In this document: positions 60,135-64,000 of the stretch, piece after piece
Layout: every line of letters starts with the position of its first letter
Numbering within the stretch: position 1 is the stretch's first letter
NCBI GenBank assembly: GCA_050330095.1
Contig: JBHJOC010000007.1
Span: forward strand, 1-64,000
Direction: 5' to 3'
Source: JBCBWG01 sp036804185
Lineage (GTDB): Bacteria > Pseudomonadota > Alphaproteobacteria > Rhizobiales > Hyphomicrobiaceae
DNA: 64,000 nt
Made by a program: the position numbers and the translations under genes
Notes under the pieces: model-generated
What the model saw: only the letters and a program-made list of their open reading frames with translations
Databases searched by the model: none
Told to the model about the DNA's origin: nothing

Positions 60135-60260
60135 TCAGGACCCGGGGAACGGCGGACGAACTTTGCAGTGTCGTGCCTGCAGGCGCTGGCGTTGAGACGT
60201 CTCTGCGGGCGTCGGGGCCTTGTGTCCGCGGCCATCGCGGCGCTGGACTTGGAGTGAGCC

Positions 60261-61025
60261 ATGGCAAGAACCAGTGATACGAGTGCGAGCTTCGGTTTTC
60301 AGGCCGTGGACCCCTCGGAACGTCAAGAACGGGTGAACGAGGTCTTCTCAGCGGTCGCGGACCGCTACGATCTTATGAACGACCTGATGTCGGGTGGCCT
60401 GCATCGGCTCTGGAAGGCGGACTTCGTCACACTGCTCAATCCGCCGAAAACAACGCGCACCTGGAACCACCTCGATGTCGCAGGCGGCACGGGGGACGTG
60501 GCGCTACAAGTGGTTCGGCGGGGCGGCTCCGGTGTTCGCTCGACGATCTGTGATATCAGTCCGCAGATGCTTGATGTTGGCCGGCGTCGCGTCGAGAAGG
60601 CCGGTCTCGCCCAACGTGTGACGCTCGTCGAGGGCAATGCCGAGGCGCTCGAATTCGACAGCGTGACGTTTGATGCCTATACCATCGCATTCGGCATCCG
60701 GAACGTCACGCACATCGACCTGGCGCTGGCGGAGGCGTTCCGCGTGCTGAGGCCGGGCGGGCGCTTTCTCTGTCTCGAGTTCTCGCAGGTCGATGTTCCG
60801 ATTCTCGATCGTGTCTACGACTTTCACTCGTTCGAGGTCATTCCACGGCTTGGCGAACTCGCGGCCGGCGCGCGGCAACCGTACGAATATCTCGTCGAAT
60901 CGATCCGAAAGTTTCCGAACCAGACGATGTTTGCCGAGATGATCCGCGCCGCAGGCTTCGAGCAGGTGACTTACCGAAACCTCACGGGCGGGATCGCCGC
61001 GATCCATTCGGGGTGGCGGCTTTGA
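60261..61025 (+). CDS. ubiE: Bifunctional ubiquinone/menaquinone C-methyltransferase UbiE
   Basis: A 254-residue SAM-dependent enzyme for the C-methylation step of ubiquinone synthesis. It begins with VNEVFSAVADRYDLMNDLMS and GLHRLWK, has the SAM site LDVAGGTGDVALQV and DISPQMLDVG, and continues with YTIAFGIRNVTHIDLAL and RKFPNQTMFAEMIRAAGF, all diagnostic of UbiE. The product acts at the inner membrane face with other Ubi proteins. ubiB does not follow here, as it often does. Confidence 0.97.
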   Translation: MARTSDTSASFGFQAVDPSERQERVNEVFSAVADRYDLMNDLMSGGLHRLWKADFVTLLNPPKTTRTWNHLDVAGGTGDVALQVVRRGGSGVRSTICDISPQMLDVGRRRVEKAGLAQRVTLVEGNAEALEFDSVTFDAYTIAFGIRNVTHIDLALAEAFRVLRPGGRFLCLEFSQVDVPILDRVYDFHSFEVIPRLGELAAGARQPYEYLVESIRKFPNQTMFAEMIRAAGFEQVTYRNLTGGIAAIHSGWRL

Positions 61026-61131
61026 CCGAAACTGGCCGGATCTGCCTGGACTTGCGCCACCGTGCACAGTCGCTGACCGTTGCTCCCTGCGGCTCTTGTC
61101 GTTAGCCCTCGTCGTCGAGGATGGGCGCGGG

Positions 61132-61662
61132 ATGAGTTCGACGAGACGACATGAGGCAGAGCCATCGGGGTTCGCACTCCCTTACGCCAAGGGCAAGGGG
61201 ACCTTTCGCGTGTACCTCGCAGCAGGGCTGGCAGTTCTGTTTGGAGCGATCGCTCTCGAAACCGGCAACGAGATCGCTCTCGTCGTCACCGTTGGGTTCT
61301 TGCTCGCGACCTACTATTCGTACCCCTTGATCGAGCGCGAACGAGCCAGGATCGGTGCCAACGAATACGGGGTCTTTATTGAGGGGTTCGGGATCGTTGC
61401 TTGGCGCAGTATTGCAGGGATCCGTCTTGCAACGCGCTTCGTGCGCTCGATTGCGATCACGGAGCTCGAGATCGAGCTCAATCGGCCCATTCGCAGCGCG
61501 ATCCTGGCAGACTGGCGGCGCTTGCCCGTCTGGCGCCTGCTGATGCGGCTGCCGTGGCGGATGCCGGACGATCGGACGATCCTCGTCGATCTGGAACCTT
61601 TCACGGACGAGCCGGAACAGCTGCTGGCAGAGTTCGTGCGTCGCCGGTCGTATTACGGGTGA
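61132..61662 (+). CDS. Small membrane protein, unknown function
   Basis: A 176-residue protein with two membrane helices near the N-terminus (YLAAGLAVLFGAIALETG and IALVVTVGFLLATYYSYPL) followed by a soluble domain with a pleckstrin-like beta pattern (GVFIEGFGIVAWRSIAGIRL; FVRSIAITELEIELN). The ATG at 61132 is chosen. It follows ubiE by 107 bases. Its 3' end overlaps the convergent RND gene by 62 bases, an unusual layout. No family was recognised with confidence. Confidence 0.7.
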   Translation: MSSTRRHEAEPSGFALPYAKGKGTFRVYLAAGLAVLFGAIALETGNEIALVVTVGFLLATYYSYPLIERERARIGANEYGVFIEGFGIVAWRSIAGIRLATRFVRSIAITELEIELNRPIRSAILADWRRLPVWRLLMRLPWRMPDDRTILVDLEPFTDEPEQLLAEFVRRRSYYG

Positions 61663-64000
61663 GCGGCGCAGAGCGAACCTGCGGCGTGGCGTTGCGTTTT
61701 GTCGACAGCAGGCGGCCCTTTCGTGCCAGGATCGCGAAAGCGGCTGGCGTGAAATAGAACGATATCACCGTCGACAGGAGAACACCGCCAGCTATCGCCA
61801 TCGCGAACGGCGGCCAGAAGCCGCCACCGCCAAGGATCAGTGGCAGGAAGCCGCCGAAGGTGGTCACGGTTGTCGACAGAATATGCCGGCTTTGGGCAAT
61901 CACGAGGTCTGCGATGCGGTCGAGGTCGCCGGACAGGGCGTTTTCGTCCTCTTGCAACGCCGTCAGGATAATGATCGCTGCGTTGATCGAGACCCCGATC
62001 GAGCCGATCACGCCAATCACGGCCTGAATGCCGAACGGATATTGGAAGAGCGCCAGCGCCAGAATGCTCAAGCCGACCGACAGCACAACGACCACCAGGG
62101 AAATCGCGGTCAAACGGTAGGACCCAAACGTCAAAACGATGGTTGCGAGCGTCGCCGCAGCGATCAATCCTAGCGACGCCAGCAAGTTGGTAATCGTGTC
62201 ATCGCGCGCATCGGCGTCGCCACCCACCTCGAACCGATAGCCCTCCGGCGCCACGATCCCCGCTTCGTCAATCCTCGCCATGACTTTGCGCAAGGCCTCC
62301 TCGGGCAGCACGTCGCGGTGCACGAAGCCCTGGACCGTGTTGATGCGTTCGCCATTGCGCCGGAAAATCGGGGCCTGTGACGGTTCGAGGAAAAGTTCGC
62401 CGACGGCCGTCAGCGGCAGTCCGGGAAAGCGGTCACGCCGGTCGGAGTTGGTCGAGGCACCGCTTTGGCTCAGTTGCTCTGGTGGCATGAAGTTCAAATC
62501 CGCGACCGCATCGAAGCTTGCCCGGGTGTCAGCATCGACACGCACGCGGACGGGCAGCTCTTCACTTTTCTCGATGAGTGAGCCACCCGTAACACCTCTC
62601 AGACCTGTCTCGAGTTGGTCTGCTGCGTCTGCAAGCGTAAGGCCCGCCAGTCGCAGCCTCGCCTCATCGAGCACAATCGACAGCTTCGGACTCCCGCCGA
62701 CCATTTGGGTCTGCGCTTGGAGGACGTCGGGCTCTTGGATCATGATCGCGCGCAGTGTATCGGCGAGGTCGCGCAGCGTGGCCAGATTGGGTCCAACGAT
62801 GCGGATCTCGAGCGGCGCATTGACGGGCGGGCCTTGCACAAGCCCGCGCACTGTGATGCGGGCGTCCGGAACCTCAGCGTCCAACCGTCGCTGCAGCAGC
62901 GGGATTAACTCTTCAGTGCGCTGTGGGCTCTCCGTCGTGACGAGCGCCTCAGCGAAGCTCGGCGTCTGGTCGCTGTTTGCAATCATGTTGTAATAGAAGG
63001 GCGGAGCGTTTTCGCCGATGACCCAGACGAGTTGCCTGATACCACCCTCCGCCTCGAGGATGTCGTCGATGCGGCCTGCAATCCGGGCCGTTTCGTCAAT
63101 TGCGGCCCCGTCAGGAAGCTTGACCTGGATGTAAAGCTGGTCGCGGTCGACACCTGGGAAAAATTGCGCCCTGAGTGTTGGGAACGACCCAAAGCCGATC
63201 GTCGGCAGGACCAGCGCGAACATGATCGACAGCCAAGGGTGGGCAACCGACCACGCAACGGATCGTCTGAAAGCGCTCCCGCCGGCGGCGGCCTTCCCAA
63301 GCGTGCGCTCTCCCCGCTGATCCTCCTTGTGCGACGCCCTTGGCCGCAACAGCCAACCTGCCAGCGCAGGTGTGAGCGTTACAGCGAGGAGCAGCGAGGA
63401 AAACAGCATGATGATCACGGCGATCGCGATCGAACCGACGAAATCGCCGGCCGGACCCGGCAGCAGGACCATCGGCGTGAATGCGAGTGCAGTCGTCACC
63501 GTTGATGCAAGCAGTGGCACAGCCAAGCGCCTGATCGCCATCGAGACGGCTTCGAGCCGCTCGAGGCCCGCCTCGAGGCGCCTGCGGATGTCGTCGGTCA
63601 TGACGATCGCGGCATCGACGAGCAGCCCGAGCGCGACAATCAGCCCTGTCACTGACATCTGGTGGATGGAAATGCCGCTCGCCTGCAGGCCAAAGATCGA
63701 CATCAAGGTCGCAAGCGGCAGGACGGAAGCCACAACGATGGCCGCGCGCCATCCAAGCGTGACGAACAGCACACCGACGACCAGCGCGACCCCGATCGCC
63801 ATATTGACCATGACGTCGAGCAGACGAAGTTCAGTGTAGCTGCTCTGATCGAACAACAGCTCGTGCGCGAGGCTATCGGGCAAGTCCCTTTCGAACTCTG
63901 CCAGCGCCCCGCGAACGCGCGCCGACCACGTGTGGACCTGCAGGTCGTCTTGCATGCGGGCCGCGATCAAAATCGCAGGGCGCCCGTTCACGATTGCGAG
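61601..64000 (-). CDS. RND efflux permease, C-terminal part (cut by the window end)
   Basis: The last 800 or so residues of an RND pump; the start lies beyond 64000, and the frame stays open to the last base. Helix 4 has ALGLLVDAAIVMTDDIRRRL with the charged proton-relay pair, and later come the second periplasmic domain (PGVDRDQLYIQVKLPDG) and helices 10-12 (IGVIGSIGVSINAAIIILTA). It resembles the large AcrB/CzcA-like subgroup without a close match to HAE1 pump members. The C-terminal 35 residues run over the neighbouring gene. Substrate unknown. Confidence 0.9.
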   Translation of the reverse strand, partial: LAIVNGRPAILIAARMQDDLQVHTWSARVRGALAEFERDLPDSLAHELLFDQSSYTELRLLDVMVNMAIGVALVVGVLFVTLGWRAAIVVASVLPLATLMSIFGLQASGISIHQMSVTGLIVALGLLVDAAIVMTDDIRRRLEAGLERLEAVSMAIRRLAVPLLASTVTTALAFTPMVLLPGPAGDFVGSIAIAVIIMLFSSLLLAVTLTPALAGWLLRPRASHKEDQRGERTLGKAAAGGSAFRRSVAWSVAHPWLSIMFALVLPTIGFGSFPTLRAQFFPGVDRDQLYIQVKLPDGAAIDETARIAGRIDDILEAEGGIRQLVWVIGENAPPFYYNMIANSDQTPSFAEALVTTESPQRTEELIPLLQRRLDAEVPDARITVRGLVQGPPVNAPLEIRIVGPNLATLRDLADTLRAIMIQEPDVLQAQTQMVGGSPKLSIVLDEARLRLAGLTLADAADQLETGLRGVTGGSLIEKSEELPVRVRVDADTRASFDAVADLNFMPPEQLSQSGASTNSDRRDRFPGLPLTAVGELFLEPSQAPIFRRNGERINTVQGFVHRDVLPEEALRKVMARIDEAGIVAPEGYRFEVGGDADARDDTITNLLASLGLIAAATLATIVLTFGSYRLTAISLVVVVLSVGLSILALALFQYPFGIQAVIGVIGSIGVSINAAIIILTALQEDENALSGDLDRIADLVIAQSRHILSTTVTTFGGFLPLILGGGGFWPPFAMAIAGGVLLSTVISFYFTPAAFAILARKGRLLSTKRNATPQVRSAPLTRNTTGDARTLPAAVPARP

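Overview
The window is about 64 kb of GC-rich alphaproteobacterial chromosome, most likely from the order Hyphomicrobiales (Rhizobiales). This rests on gene order (secA next to a PpiC-type isomerase and argJ; rnd-lptC-lptA-lptB-rpoN-hpf-ptsN; ffh-rpsP-rimM), on alphaproteobacterial families (Usg, DUF6460, TIGR02186, a PodJ-like SEL1 protein) and on composition. I do not assign a genus. It reads as a stable core segment: no prophage, CRISPR array or intact mobile element was seen. The mobile traces are one decayed IS481-type transposase start and a dispersed inverted-repeat element.

Layout. 1-7.3 kb: the end of an RND adaptor and its RND pump, a DksA/TraR-type zinc-finger protein, and a three-gene ABC exporter (adaptor, FtsX-type permease, ATPase). 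7.6-15.5 kb: secA, a parvulin-type isomerase, argJ, thiopurine methyltransferase overlapping mutT, and a putative amidoligase. 15.6-20 kb: a small secreted cysteine protein, a DUF6460 protein, a MATE pump, and a TauE/TIGR02186 pair. 20-29.4 kb: a PodJ-like SEL1 protein divergent from a secreted coiled-coil protein, the repeat and IS remnant, and a four-gene Gld-type ABC operon with DUF4340. 29.6-34.5 kb: an NAD(P)H oxidoreductase, a GST, enolase, Usg, an amidase with an odd start, and an internally duplicated membrane protein. 34.5-39.5 kb: a molybdenum hydroxylase operon (FAD, 2Fe-2S and Mo subunits) divergent from an Ada-like methyltransferase. 39.7-47.9 kb: ribonuclease D, a fused LptC-LptA-LptA protein, lptB, rpoN, hpf and ptsN. 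48-50.8 kb: uppP, a GST, and a lone CbiM under a cobalamin riboswitch. 51-55.7 kb: ffh, an acetyltransferase, rpsP, rimM, a D,D-carboxypeptidase and tRNA-Leu(CAA). 55.9-64 kb: a YeeE/YedE transporter, a mandelate-racemase-type enzyme, a crotonase, a CYEC-motif protein, ubiE, a small membrane protein, and an RND pump cut by the window end.

How the parts work together. Envelope work dominates: secretion (SecA, Ffh), periplasmic folding, LPS transport, undecaprenyl phosphate recycling, peptidoglycan trimming and several exporters. Nitrogen and stress control (RpoN, EIIA-Ntr, HPF) sits with LPS transport, the usual alphaproteobacterial cluster. The most unusual points are the LptC-LptA-LptA fusion, the dispersed repeat that sits inside the rpoN-hpf gap, paired stem-loops between rpsP and rimM, and an amidase whose membrane anchor is encoded upstream of any normal start codon. 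I found no clear large undescribed system.
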